In this document: one piece after another, positions 45,026 through 53,666 of the stretch
Layout: every line of letters begins with the position of its first letter
Position numbering within the stretch: the stretch's first letter is position 1
Source of the DNA: Shinella granuli
GTDB lineage: Bacteria; Pseudomonadota; Alphaproteobacteria; Rhizobiales; Rhizobiaceae
DNA: 64,000 nt
Reading direction: 5' to 3'
NCBI RefSeq assembly: GCF_004341885.1
Contig: NZ_SLVX01000016.1
Coordinates: 1 to 64,000, forward strand
Position numbers and translations under genes: made by a program
The notes under the pieces: generated by a model
Seen by the model: the letters and a program-made list of their open reading frames with translations, nothing else
The model's database searches: none
What the model was told of the DNA's origin: nothing

Positions 45026-46465
45026 ATGGCAACGCACCAAGCCCCGGTCATCGTCTGGTTCCGCAAGGACCTGCGCATCGACGACAATGCGGCGCTGGCC
45101 GCCGCCGCGGATACCGGGCGCCCCGTCGTCCCGCTCTATGTCCTTGAGCCTGCGGAGGCCGGAACCGGCGCGCTCGGCGCCGCCCAGCGCTGGTGGCTGC
45201 ACCACGCCCTCGAAGCGCTGGCCGGGAACCTCTCCGGGCTCGGCGCGCCGCTCGTCCTGCGCAGCGGGCCGGCCGATGCGGTCCTCGACGCGCTGATCGC
45301 CGAGACCGGCGCCGACACCGTCCACTGGAACCGCCGGCACGACCCGTCGGGCATGGCAATCGACCGCGCGATCAAGGCCGCGCTGAAGACGCGCGGCCTT
45401 GCCGCCACCAGCTTCGCCGGCCAGTTGCTGCACGACCCGACCCGCCTGCTGACGGGAGAAAAGAAGCCCTTTCGCGTCTACACGCCCTTCTGGAAGGCGC
45501 TGGAACGGGCGGGCGAACCCCAGGAACCGATCGACCCGCCGGCACGGCTGGCCGCCCTCCCCGAACCCTTGACGTCGGAACGCCTGGAGGACTGGCGCCT
45601 CACGCCGGCAAGGCCCGACTGGGCCGCGTCCTTCCGGGAGGTATGGACACCGGGCGAAGCCGCCGCGCAGGAGCGTCTTGCAACCTTCGTGGACCGCGCG
45701 ATCGACGGCTACGGCACCGACCGCGACCATCCCGCCCTCGACGCCACCTCGATGCTCTCGCCGTATCTGGCGCTCGGCGAAATCTCCCCGGCCCGCGTCT
45801 GGCACGCCACGCGCGGGCTTGACGCGCCGACCGGCGATCTCGTCCATTTCCGCAAGGAACTGGCCTGGCGGGAATTCTGCTACCACCTGCACTTCCATTT
45901 TCCCGCCCTCGCGGAGAAGAACTGGAACGACCGGTTCGACGCCTTCCCCTGGGAGGAACGCGGCGAGGCCTTCACGCTCTGGACGCGCGGCCTGACGGGC
46001 TATCCGATCGTCGATGCCGGCATGCGCCAGCTCTGGCGGCACGGCTGGATGCACAACCGCGTGCGCATGATCACGGCCTCCTTCCTGATCAAGCACCTGA
46101 TGATCGACTGGCGGCACGGCGAAAAATGGTTCCGCGACACGCTGGTGGACGCCGATGCGGCCTCGAATGCGGCGAACTGGCAATGGGTGGCCGGCTCCGG
46201 CGCAGACGCCTCGCCCTTCTTCCGCATCTTCAATCCCATCCTGCAGGGCGAGAAATTCGATCCGGACGGCACCTATGTACGCCGCTTCGTGCCGGAACTG
46301 GAGAACCTGGATGCCGCCTGGATCCACAAGCCCTTCGCCGCACCGGAGGCCGCGCTGAAGAGCGCCGGCATCGATCTCGGCAGGACCTATCCGAAGCCCA
46401 TCGTCGACCACGCCCGCGCCCGCGAACGGGCGCTTGCCGCCTTCAAGGCGCTGAAGGCGGACTGA
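45026..46465 (+). CDS. phrB: Deoxyribodipyrimidine photolyase
   Basis: A 479-residue class I CPD photolyase. The N-terminal antenna domain opens with APVIVWFRKDLRIDDNAALA. The FAD domain has WREFCYHLHFHFP, GYPIVDAGMRQLWRHGWMHN and RVRMITASFLIKHLMIDW, and SNAANWQWVAGSGADASPFF-type residues near the active site. It splits cyclobutane pyrimidine dimers with blue light. It converges on phnN with a 9-bp gap. Confidence 0.94.
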   Translation: MATHQAPVIVWFRKDLRIDDNAALAAAADTGRPVVPLYVLEPAEAGTGALGAAQRWWLHHALEALAGNLSGLGAPLVLRSGPADAVLDALIAETGADTVHWNRRHDPSGMAIDRAIKAALKTRGLAATSFAGQLLHDPTRLLTGEKKPFRVYTPFWKALERAGEPQEPIDPPARLAALPEPLTSERLEDWRLTPARPDWAASFREVWTPGEAAAQERLATFVDRAIDGYGTDRDHPALDATSMLSPYLALGEISPARVWHATRGLDAPTGDLVHFRKELAWREFCYHLHFHFPALAEKNWNDRFDAFPWEERGEAFTLWTRGLTGYPIVDAGMRQLWRHGWMHNRVRMITASFLIKHLMIDWRHGEKWFRDTLVDADAASNAANWQWVAGSGADASPFFRIFNPILQGEKFDPDGTYVRRFVPELENLDAAWIHKPFAAPEAALKSAGIDLGRTYPKPIVDHARARERALAAFKALKAD

Positions 46466-46474
46466 GCCGGAGCC

Positions 46475-47074
46475 CTAATCGTCCCGCGCAAGGGCGGAGG
46501 CAAGCAGGCGCACGAGGGCATCACCCGCCTCTTCCAGCGCGCCGCTGTTGTCGATGACGACCGTATCGGCAGCGACGACGATCTCGGGCACGGCGCGGTC
46601 GAGCCGGCGGGCGATGGCCTCGGTGCTTTCCCGGCCGCGGGCGGCGAGACGCGCGGCAAGAATGTCGGCGCGGGCGGTGATCAGCACGACCTTCAGCCGC
46701 TCGTAGGCGGCAGCGAAGGCGGGCAGCGCCGACCGGCTGCCATTGGCGACCAGCGTCATGCCCTCCGAAAGCCGGTCGAGGGTTTCGCGCGGAATGCCGT
46801 AGGAAAGGCCGTGCGCATCCCACGAGACCGCAAAGGCGCCGGCGGCCGCCCGCGCCTGGAAACCGGCCGCATCGACCGCCTCATGCGCCTCCCCGCCGGC
46901 ATCCGGCGGGCGGGTGATGACGCGGCGCACGAAGCCGAGGCGCGGCTCGCCGGCAAAATGCCGGGCGGCATAGGACATGACGCTGTCCTTGCCCGCGCCG
47001 CTGGGGCCGACGACGACGACCATCGTGCCGGCCGCGACCGGCAGGGGCCGGGCCGTGACGATTTCGGCCTCCAT
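46475..47074 (-). CDS. phnN: Ribose 1,5-bisphosphokinase PhnN
   Basis: A 199-residue P-loop kinase with Walker A VVGPSGAGKDSVM near the N terminus and the guanylate-kinase-like RRVITRPPDAGGEAHEAV segment. It phosphorylates ribose 1,5-bisphosphate to PRPP, salvaging the ribose left after C-P bond cleavage. The ATG at 47074 is 2 bp past the phnM stop; an in-frame TTG at 47080 overlaps it. It is the last gene of the leftward phnCDEE-DUF1045-MN operon. Confidence 0.92.
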   Translation of the reverse strand: MEAEIVTARPLPVAAGTMVVVVGPSGAGKDSVMSYAARHFAGEPRLGFVRRVITRPPDAGGEAHEAVDAAGFQARAAAGAFAVSWDAHGLSYGIPRETLDRLSEGMTLVANGSRSALPAFAAAYERLKVVLITARADILAARLAARGRESTEAIARRLDRAVPEIVVAADTVVIDNSGALEEAGDALVRLLASALARDD

Positions 47075-47076
47075 GC

Positions 47077-48216
47077 TCAAGCGACCCGCCTGCCCTGCCG
47101 CCAGACCGAGCGCACGACCGGAACGCCGGAGGGACGGCGCACGCGCACGAGATCGGCGCGCAGGCCCCTGGCGATGGCGCCGCGATCGTCGAGGCCGACG
47201 GTGCGGGCCGGCGTGGTGGAGACCATGGCGATGGCGCGCGGCAGGTCGATGCCCTCGACCTCGTCGGCGAGGATGAAGGGCGCATGCATCAGGCTGAAGG
47301 GCACGTAGTCGGAGGAGAGCACGTCGAGCACGCCCATCGTCGCGAGGTCGCGGGCGGCGATGTTGCCGGAATGGGACTTGCCGCGCACGATGTTCGGCGC
47401 GCCCATCAGGACGCTCATGCCGGCACCGTGCGAGGCCTTGGCGGCGTCAAAGCTGGTCGGGAACTCGGCAAGGCGGATGCCGTAGCCGATCGCCTCCTCG
47501 ACATGTTCCAGCGTCGCGTCGTCATGGCTGGCGACCGAGATGTCGCGGGCCGCGCAGGAGGCGGCGATGGCATCGCGGTGCGGCTTGGCATAGCGGGCGG
47601 AAAGGTCCTGCTGGCGCTTGCAGAAGGCGGCGAATTCGTCGTCGGTCAGGCCGCGCTTCTTCTTGTAGTAGAGGATGTACTGGTCCAGCGTCTGGAACTG
47701 GCGCTGCCCCGGCGCGTGGTCCATCAGCGAGACGAGGCGGACCAGCGGATCGTCCTCGAATTCCGCATAGTGGTCGAGCACGTTGTCGGTCGAGACCTCG
47801 CAGCGCAGGTGGATGAGGTGCTCGGCGCGCAGGCGGTCCTCGTCCTGCGCCTCGGCGATGGCATCGGCCATGGCGCGCATCTCGCCCTGCTCGAAGCCGC
47901 CGTCCTCGTCCGAGCCCATGCGCAGGCAGTCGAAGACGGTGGTGATGCCCGAGGTGACGACCTGGGCGTCATGCGCCTGGATCGCCGCCGTCAGGCCCCA
48001 GCGCACGCCGGGGCGCGGCGAATAGTGGGCTTCGAGATGGTCGGTGTGCAGTTCGACGAGGCCGGGCAGGAGGAAGTCGCCTTCCATGTCCTCGCCAGCG
48101 GCGGAAGAACCTTCGGAAATGTCCGCGATCAGGCCATCACGGAGCACCAGCGTGCCATCGAGGATCCGGTCCTCAAGCACGATGCGGGCATTGGAAAGAA
48201 CGGTTTCGCGGGTCAT
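47077..48216 (-). CDS. phnM: Alpha-D-ribose 1-methylphosphonate 5-triphosphate diphosphatase PhnM
   Basis: A 379-residue amidohydrolase-superfamily enzyme. The metal-binding motif is in LPGLVELHTDHLEAHYSPRP, with further ligands near VASHDDATLEHVEEAIGYG and a C-terminal DRGAIARGLRADLVRVRRPS. It removes pyrophosphate from the PhnGHIL product to give the substrate of PhnJ. The ATG at 48216 is chosen because the family starts MTRETVLSNARIVL. Confidence 0.95.
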   Translation of the reverse strand: MTRETVLSNARIVLEDRILDGTLVLRDGLIADISEGSSAAGEDMEGDFLLPGLVELHTDHLEAHYSPRPGVRWGLTAAIQAHDAQVVTSGITTVFDCLRMGSDEDGGFEQGEMRAMADAIAEAQDEDRLRAEHLIHLRCEVSTDNVLDHYAEFEDDPLVRLVSLMDHAPGQRQFQTLDQYILYYKKKRGLTDDEFAAFCKRQQDLSARYAKPHRDAIAASCAARDISVASHDDATLEHVEEAIGYGIRLAEFPTSFDAAKASHGAGMSVLMGAPNIVRGKSHSGNIAARDLATMGVLDVLSSDYVPFSLMHAPFILADEVEGIDLPRAIAMVSTTPARTVGLDDRGAIARGLRADLVRVRRPSGVPVVRSVWRQGRRVA

Positions 48217-48217
48217 G

Positions 48218-48925
48218 TCAGGCGGTCTTTCTATTGGCTCCCGCTGCGAGCGGGAAAAGCGAATGGACGGTGAAATCGGCGCCGCGCGAGGGCTCGCGGA
48301 AGAGCGCGAGGCCCTCGATCGCCAGCGGGCGTTCATGGAAATCGGAAAAATGCGCAAGCAGCGCGGCCTCGACGGCCGCGCGGCGCTCCACGGGGACGCG
48401 CCCCGTCAGCGTCATATGAAAGCGGAACGTGTCGAAAACATAGGGATAGCCCCATTGCACGAGGTTCTGGCGCTCTTCGGCCGTGAGCTCGTCCGGTTTG
48501 CGGCGGGCGATGTCGGCGGAGGTGAGCGGGGCGCGAAAACGCTCGAAGCGGCGCACCACCTCGCCGGCAAAGGCCTGCAGCGGCTCGCAATCATCGCCGG
48601 GCACCAGCGCGAAGAAGGAGCCGAGGCGGCCGACGACAGCGCGCGGAATCTCGAAAGGCCCGACCTCGGAAGCGAAACGGCCGATTGCAGCCAGCAGCTC
48701 GGCTTCGCTGCGGCCCTCGGCAAGCGCGAAGGGTGCCTTCAGCGTGGCGTGGAAACCGTAGCGGCGCGGATCGGCCGTCAGGCCGGCGAGCGCGGCCGCA
48801 TCGAAGCCGTTCACGGCCGGCTGTTCCAGCGCCGCCCCCGTAAACGCATTGCGCCCCAGCCAGCGCTGGGCGGCAAGGGTCAGCGGGTCGCTTGCGGGCG
48901 GGGTGAAATAGAGGGCGTAACGCAA
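48218..48925 (-). CDS. DUF1045 phosphonate-operon protein, 2H phosphoesterase fold
   Basis: A 235-residue protein of the family found in alphaproteobacterial phn operons. Two HxT motifs are visible: H59-A-T61 in YGFHATLKAPF and H170-M-T172 in FRFHMTLTGRV. These are the hallmark of 2H phosphoesterases, which open cyclic phosphates. No phnP gene is present in this locus, so this protein is a good candidate for hydrolysing 5-phosphoribosyl 1,2-cyclic phosphate. That role is inference. It ends one base before phnM. Confidence 0.88.
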   Translation of the reverse strand: MRYALYFTPPASDPLTLAAQRWLGRNAFTGAALEQPAVNGFDAAALAGLTADPRRYGFHATLKAPFALAEGRSEAELLAAIGRFASEVGPFEIPRAVVGRLGSFFALVPGDDCEPLQAFAGEVVRRFERFRAPLTSADIARRKPDELTAEERQNLVQWGYPYVFDTFRFHMTLTGRVPVERRAAVEAALLAHFSDFHERPLAIEGLALFREPSRGADFTVHSLFPLAAGANRKTA

Positions 48926-48950
48926 TGGTTCATTCCTGTGAAAGTCGTTC

Positions 48951-48973
48951 GACGCCGCCGGTCCGGCGGCGTC
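48951..48973 (-). terminator. Hairpin between phnE and the DUF1045 gene
   Basis: GACGCCGCCG (48951-48960) and CGGCGGCGTC (48964-48973), a perfect 10-bp stem with a 3-base loop and no U-run. It may reduce or uncouple expression of the DUF1045-phnM-phnN part from the transporter genes. Confidence 0.5.
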
Positions 48974-49030
48974 GGCACTTGAAGGGATTCGTGTGGCAGC
49001 ATCATGCCGCCACGCCGGATCTTTCGCCGC

Positions 49031-50533
49031 TCAATGCGCCGGCTTGCCCATCAGGCGCGAGCGCAGCGCGTTCGAGATGCCGTCGAAGACGAAGACGACG
49101 ATGAGGATCAGCAGCACCATATAGGCGACGTTCTCCCAGTCGGAATTCGTGCGCATCGCTTCCCAGAGCTTGAGGCCGATGCCGCCGGCGCCGACCGCAC
49201 CGATGATCGTGGCAGAACGGGTGTTCGATTCCCAGAAATAAAGCGCCTGGGAGGCAAAGAGCGGCATGACCTGCGGCAGCACGCCGAAGCGCTGCACCGC
49301 GGCCGGCGCCGCGCCGACCGACTTCACGCCCTCGCGCTGCTTGTCGTCGATATTCTCCAGCGCCTCGGAATAGAGTTTTCCGAGCGTTCCCGTATCCGTG
49401 AAGAAGATCGCCGACATGCCGGCGAGCGGCCCCGGGCCGAAGGCACGGGTGAAGAACAGCGCCCAGATCAGCATGTCGACGGAGCGCAGGAAGTCGAAGA
49501 GGCGCTTCGTCACCTGGTTGGAGATCCAGCTCCGCGTGATGTTGCGCGCGGCGAGGAAGGCGAGCGGGAAGGCGAGCAGCATGGCGAACAGCGTGCCGAC
49601 GAAGGCCATGACGATGGTCTGGAGCAGCTTCGTCCAGACGTCGAGATGCTGCCATTCCGCATTGTAGAGGATGTTGTCCCAGGCAAGCGACAGGTTCGAC
49701 TGCTTCGGGTCGATGCGCTCGCCCGACGTCACCAGCGAGAAGACTTCCGATAGCGGCTTGCCGTGGAAGGGCGAATTGGTGTCGAACAGGAAGTTCGCCC
49801 AGCCGAAGAAGCGCTTGCGGATCGAGATGTCGTCCGCCTCGATCTCGCCCCAGCCGGCGACACCGAAGGAGAGCGTGATCTTCTCGCCCGGCGCCTTCTG
49901 CGTCGCCCAGGCCGGCAGCACGCCCTCGACCGTCATATCGGAGCCGGCGATCTCGACGAGCAGCGTCTCGCCGGAATGCTGCACGGTCACCCGCTCTGGC
50001 ACGACCTCGACGCTCGTCGAGGAATTGAGCGTGATCTTCGCACGCTTGACCACCTCCTCCTCGCGGGTGGTCGCGGTCGCCATGGCATTCGCGGCAGTGG
50101 CCGAGCCGCCGATGGTGCCGCCCGTTCCCATGAAGCCCATCGAGGCGGGCTTTTGGGCGGTGTCCGTCGCAGCGCCGGCGGAAGGCGTGGTGCGGGTCAT
50201 CGTGCCGCGCTCGATCTCGACCCAGTCGGGCTCGGCATTCGGCCCGAGCGGCGAAAAGCGCGGATAGGTCAACTTCATCGCGCCGTCGGGATCGATCGTC
50301 ACTTCCGGGCGCACCTCATAGGAGACCCAGTCGGCGAGATAGGTGCCGGCAATGTTCCAGTTCGCCGTGCCGAGCACATGGCCGATGGCGAAGAACCACC
50401 AACAATAGAGCGCGTAGAGCACGAAGCCGCCGGCGATGATGGCGACGCGGAAGCGCTGCCAGAACGAGCGGTGGAAGACGGCCGGATGGCGTGCCGCGAT
50501 CTCATCCATCTGAGCGGGATTGAGGGTCGTCAT
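49031..50533 (-). CDS. phnE: Phosphonate ABC transporter permease PhnE, second copy (long)
   Basis: A 500-residue permease. About the first 300 residues are unusual: one helix near residue 30, then a large polar region with PEVTIDPDGAMKLTYPRFSP and SSTSVEVVPERVTVQHSGET, likely periplasmic. The C-terminal 200 residues are the canonical PhnE permease, with the EAA-like loop EALENIDDKQREGVKSVGAA and SATIIGAVGAGGIGLKLWEA. Such long PhnE2 proteins are known in rhizobia. It pairs with the 320-residue PhnE upstream. Confidence 0.9.
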   Translation of the reverse strand: MTTLNPAQMDEIAARHPAVFHRSFWQRFRVAIIAGGFVLYALYCWWFFAIGHVLGTANWNIAGTYLADWVSYEVRPEVTIDPDGAMKLTYPRFSPLGPNAEPDWVEIERGTMTRTTPSAGAATDTAQKPASMGFMGTGGTIGGSATAANAMATATTREEEVVKRAKITLNSSTSVEVVPERVTVQHSGETLLVEIAGSDMTVEGVLPAWATQKAPGEKITLSFGVAGWGEIEADDISIRKRFFGWANFLFDTNSPFHGKPLSEVFSLVTSGERIDPKQSNLSLAWDNILYNAEWQHLDVWTKLLQTIVMAFVGTLFAMLLAFPLAFLAARNITRSWISNQVTKRLFDFLRSVDMLIWALFFTRAFGPGPLAGMSAIFFTDTGTLGKLYSEALENIDDKQREGVKSVGAAPAAVQRFGVLPQVMPLFASQALYFWESNTRSATIIGAVGAGGIGLKLWEAMRTNSDWENVAYMVLLILIVVFVFDGISNALRSRLMGKPAH

Positions 50534-50542
50534 GGCACTCTC

Positions 50543-51505
50543 CTATTGGGCCAGCCGGAAGGCGTGATCGCCGACGAGCCTGCGGCGCAGCCAGGCGGAA
50601 AACTGGTCGACGGCGATGATGGTGATGAGCAGCAGGAGCACGATGGCGAGCGTCTTGGCCTGGTGTCCCTGGCCGATGGACAGGCGCAGCAATTCGCCGA
50701 TGCCGCCGCCGCCGACGGCGCCGATGATGGTCGAGGCGCGCACGTTGATTTCGAGGCGCAGCAGGAAATAGCTCATGAAATTCGGCAGCACCTGCGGCAC
50801 GATGCCGAACCAGACGCGCTCCACCCAGCTTGCGCCGACCGCGCGAAGCCCTTCCTCCGCCTTCATGTCGGCATTCTCGACCACCTCGAAGAACAGTTTG
50901 CCGAGCGCTCCGACCGTGTGGATCGACACGGCGATGACGGCCGGCAGCGGGCCGAGCGACAGGATGGCGAGGAAGAAGCCGGCGAGCACGACTTCCGGGA
51001 AGGCGCGTAGGATCTCCATGAAGCGGCGCACGAAGCCGCGCAGCAGGCGGTTGGCGACGAGGTTCTTCGCCGCAAGGAAACAGAGCAGGAAACCGAAGAC
51101 CATGCCGATGACGGTGGAGAAGATCGCGATGTTCAGCGTCTCCAGCATCTTGTGGAAATATTCCGGCACATAGAGGCTCTCGGTGATGTAGAGCCGCCCC
51201 TCCGGGTAATTGTACTTGAAGCTGCCGTCATCATAGGGCGACGGCAGGTCGAACAATGCGCGAAAGACCTCCAGCCCGTCACGCGGCACCATGTCGCCGA
51301 CGAAATCGAAGAGATGCGGCAGCCGGTCGAAGAACTTTCCGGCATTGGTCTCGTTGGCGAACCAGAGCGAGCCGGTGAGCGCCATGGCGAGGATGGCAAG
51401 GCCGAGCCAGGTATAGAGCCGGCGGCGGGCGTTCAGCTCCTGCCAGTGCCGCTCGATGAGCGCACCCTTTTCGCTGAAGCCGTCGTGAAGCGTGTTCATG
51501 GCCAT
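50543..51505 (-). CDS. phnE: Phosphonate ABC transporter permease PhnE, first copy
   Basis: A permease of about 320 residues, with helices at the N terminus (LYTWLGLAILAMALTGSLWF) and in the second half (IAIFSTVIGMVFGFLLCFLA), and the coupling loop FFEVVENADMKAEEGLRAVG. The ASTIIGAVGGGGIGELLRLS segment is shared with its partner. The ATG at 51505 or 51499 may be the start. It lies downstream of phnD past a strong hairpin. Confidence 0.92.
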   Translation of the reverse strand: MAMNTLHDGFSEKGALIERHWQELNARRRLYTWLGLAILAMALTGSLWFANETNAGKFFDRLPHLFDFVGDMVPRDGLEVFRALFDLPSPYDDGSFKYNYPEGRLYITESLYVPEYFHKMLETLNIAIFSTVIGMVFGFLLCFLAAKNLVANRLLRGFVRRFMEILRAFPEVVLAGFFLAILSLGPLPAVIAVSIHTVGALGKLFFEVVENADMKAEEGLRAVGASWVERVWFGIVPQVLPNFMSYFLLRLEINVRASTIIGAVGGGGIGELLRLSIGQGHQAKTLAIVLLLLITIIAVDQFSAWLRRRLVGDHAFRLAQ

Positions 51506-51575
51506 GATCTGTCCGTCTCGGCAGAGTTCTGTGTGCGCAATCCTGATCGCCGACAAAGCGCCACGACCTCTCTTC

Positions 51576-51606
51576 CGTCATGGTCGGGCTTGACCCGAGG
51601 ATGACG
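51576..51606. repeat. Extragenic palindromic repeat
   Basis: CGTCAT (51576-51581) and ATGACG (51601-51606) flank an inner CGGG-CTTGA-CCCG hairpin. This TCATGGTCGGGCTTGACCCG-type palindrome resembles repeats scattered between genes in many alphaproteobacteria. It sits in the phnD-phnE gap. Confidence 0.6.
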
Positions 51607-51635
51607 TCGAGAGTGGGGTGACGACGTCAGCAAAA

Positions 51636-51662
51636 GGCGCCGGCCGGGTTGCGGCCGGCGCC
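51636..51662 (-). terminator. Strong hairpin downstream of phnD
   Basis: GGCGCCGGCC (51636-51645) and GGCCGGCGCC (51653-51662) form a perfect 10-bp stem with a 7-base loop, followed on the minus strand by TTTTG. It lies 17 bp past the phnD stop and probably limits permease expression relative to the binding protein. Confidence 0.7.
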
Positions 51663-51678
51663 GGATGCTGTTTGGCGA

Positions 51679-52584
51679 TCAACCGCCGATCGTTGCCTTG
51701 CGGGCGTCGATGATCGGCTTGTAGAAGTCGACATTGACCTCCGTGAACGAGGTGAAGTCACCGCCCATGACGGCGGCAAAGCAGGCGGCGTCCTTCTGCG
51801 GCAGGTCGAGCATGAACTGCTTGAACTTCGCCTTCATGTCGCCTTCCATGGAGGAGCGGACGACGATCGGGCCGTTCGGGATCAGCGGCGACTTCCAGAC
51901 TTCGACGAGGTCGTTCATGTCGAGAATGCCCTTCTCGACCATCTTGTGCAGGTTGCCGGAGGTGTAGCCGTCCTTCCACTCGCCGACGCCCGAACCGAAG
52001 GTCGTGCCGGCATCGAAGGTGCCCTTCATGACTTCGAGAACCAGGTTCTCATGGCCGCCGCCGAAGCCGGTTTCAGCGAAATATTCCTTGACCGGGCCGC
52101 CGATCGATTCCGGCAGCGTGACGAGCGGGATCAGGTAGCCGGAGGTGGAGTCCGGATCGGCGAAGCCGAGCTTCTTGCCCTTCAGGTCCTCCAGCTTGGT
52201 GATGCCGGAATCCTTGCGGGCGACCATGATCGAGTGGTAGCCGGTCGAGCCGTCCGTCTGGACGGTCGTCAGGATCGGCTCGACGGCGTCGGCCTTGGCG
52301 AGGTAGATCTTGGCAAAGCCGGAGGCGCCGAGTTCGGCATAGTCGAGCGTGCCGCCGAGCAGGCCCTGGATGACGCCGTCATAGTCGGCGGCCGGGAAGA
52401 ACGAGACCTTCTCGAAGCCGAGCTCGGCCTTCAGATGATCGCCGAGGCACTGATAGTTGCGCAGGCGGTCGGCTTCGTTCTCGCCGCCGATGATGCCGAC
52501 GCGGAATTCCTTGAGGTCTTCAGCCTGTACGTGGCCGGCGAGCGCGATGAGCGCGACGGCGCCGAGAAGAGCTTTCTTCAGCAT
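51679..52584 (-). CDS. phnD: Phosphonate ABC transporter substrate-binding protein PhnD
   Basis: A 301-residue periplasmic protein with a signal peptide (KKALLGAVALIALAGHVQA). The PhnD signatures are FRVGIIGGENEADRLRNYQC, GLLGGTLDYAELGASGF, and the phosphonate-binding stretch GKKLGFADPDSTSGYLIPLV. The ATG at 52584 has AGGAG about eight bases upstream. It captures phosphonates (often 2-aminoethylphosphonate) in the periplasm. Confidence 0.95.
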   Translation of the reverse strand: MLKKALLGAVALIALAGHVQAEDLKEFRVGIIGGENEADRLRNYQCLGDHLKAELGFEKVSFFPAADYDGVIQGLLGGTLDYAELGASGFAKIYLAKADAVEPILTTVQTDGSTGYHSIMVARKDSGITKLEDLKGKKLGFADPDSTSGYLIPLVTLPESIGGPVKEYFAETGFGGGHENLVLEVMKGTFDAGTTFGSGVGEWKDGYTSGNLHKMVEKGILDMNDLVEVWKSPLIPNGPIVVRSSMEGDMKAKFKQFMLDLPQKDAACFAAVMGGDFTSFTEVNVDFYKPIIDARKATIGG

Positions 52585-52665
52585 GGTCTTTCTCCTGTTT
52601 GACCGGCTCTGCCGGGCTCTTGAAAAATGATGGCCCTTCACGCGGGCCAATCGATCCCGGTCGGC

Positions 52666-53514
52666 TCAAAGGCCGGCCAGTGCCAGCGGTGTCGGGCTGG
52701 CGGATTCCTTGATGTTGTCCTGGCGGGCCGGATTGCGGATCGCCGTGGAGGTGACGCTCTCGTCGATCTCCGCCCCATCGGCGCCCGTGCCGTAGATCGT
52801 GCGCACCGCCTCGGCATCCAGGTCACGCGCCGGTCCGTCGAAGACGACGCGGCCGCCGGACATGCCGATGATGCGCTCGCAATAGGCGCGCGCCGTATCC
52901 AGCGTGTGCAGGTTGGTGATGACGGTGATGCCCTCGCGCTCGTTGATGTCGCGCAGCGCGTCCATCACGATCTTGGCGTTCAGCGGGTCGAGCGAGGCGA
53001 TCGGCTCGTCGGCAAGCAGCATCTTCGGGTTCTGCATCAGCGCCCTTGCGATCGCCACGCGCTGCTGCTGGCCGCCCGAGAGCGTGCCGGCCGGCTGCAG
53101 CGCGGTCTGCTCGATGCCGAGGCGCTCCAGCGCGGCAATCGCCATGATGCGCTCCTCGCGGGTGAAGAGGTTGAGGATGCTCAGCACGGCCGAACGATGG
53201 TTGAGGCGGCCGAGCAGCACGTTGGTGAGCACATCGAGGCGTGGCACGAGGTTGAACTGCTGGAAGATCATGGCGCAGTCGCGCTGCCAGTTGCGCAATG
53301 CCGCGCCGCGCAACGCGGAGACCTCGACGTCATTGAAGTGGATGGAACCCTCGCTCGGATCGGCAAGACGGTTGATCATGCGCAGCATGGTGGACTTGCC
53401 GGCGCCGGAGCGGCCGATGACACCGACCATCTGGCCCTGCGGAATGTCGAAGGTCACGTCGTCGACCGCAACGCGCTCGCCGAACCGGCGGGTAACATTC
53501 TTCAGTCGAAACAT
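52666..53514 (-). CDS. phnC: Phosphonate ABC transporter ATP-binding protein PhnC
   Basis: A 282-residue ATPase with Walker [18 protein letters not shown], the signature [15 protein letters not shown], and Walker [21 protein letters not shown]. The ATG at 53514 is preceded by AAAGGGATCC. It is the first gene of the phnCDEE-DUF1045-MN operon and lies downstream of a Pho-box-like site. The C-terminal 40 residues are extra relative to the core domain. Confidence 0.95.
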   Translation of the reverse strand: MFRLKNVTRRFGERVAVDDVTFDIPQGQMVGVIGRSGAGKSTMLRMINRLADPSEGSIHFNDVEVSALRGAALRNWQRDCAMIFQQFNLVPRLDVLTNVLLGRLNHRSAVLSILNLFTREERIMAIAALERLGIEQTALQPAGTLSGGQQQRVAIARALMQNPKMLLADEPIASLDPLNAKIVMDALRDINEREGITVITNLHTLDTARAYCERIIGMSGGRVVFDGPARDLDAEAVRTIYGTGADGAEIDESVTSTAIRNPARQDNIKESASPTPLALAGL

Positions 53515-53599
53515 GATGGATCCCTTTTGTCCTGTGTCGGATCGAGGTCGGGCCTCGTCGTTTTCGGGACTGGCTCTAAACGCTGTTGATGAAGGGGCG

Positions 53600-53617
53600 A
53601 TGTCAGTTTCATGTCGG
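53600..53617 (-). promoter_or_regulatory. Pho-box-like PhoB site upstream of phnC
   Basis: On the minus strand the site reads CCGACATGAAACTGACAT, matching the direct-repeat PhoB consensus CTGTCAT-N4-CTGTCAT with three mismatches in the two heptamers. A TTTAGA -10-like hexamer lies about 22 bases downstream, and phnC starts 86 bp from the site. It should activate transport and phnMN when phosphate is low. Confidence 0.65.
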
Positions 53618-53666
53618 AAAAATAACAGTCCACAGGCCTGAATTTCCGGCATCGGAGGGGGCCTCC

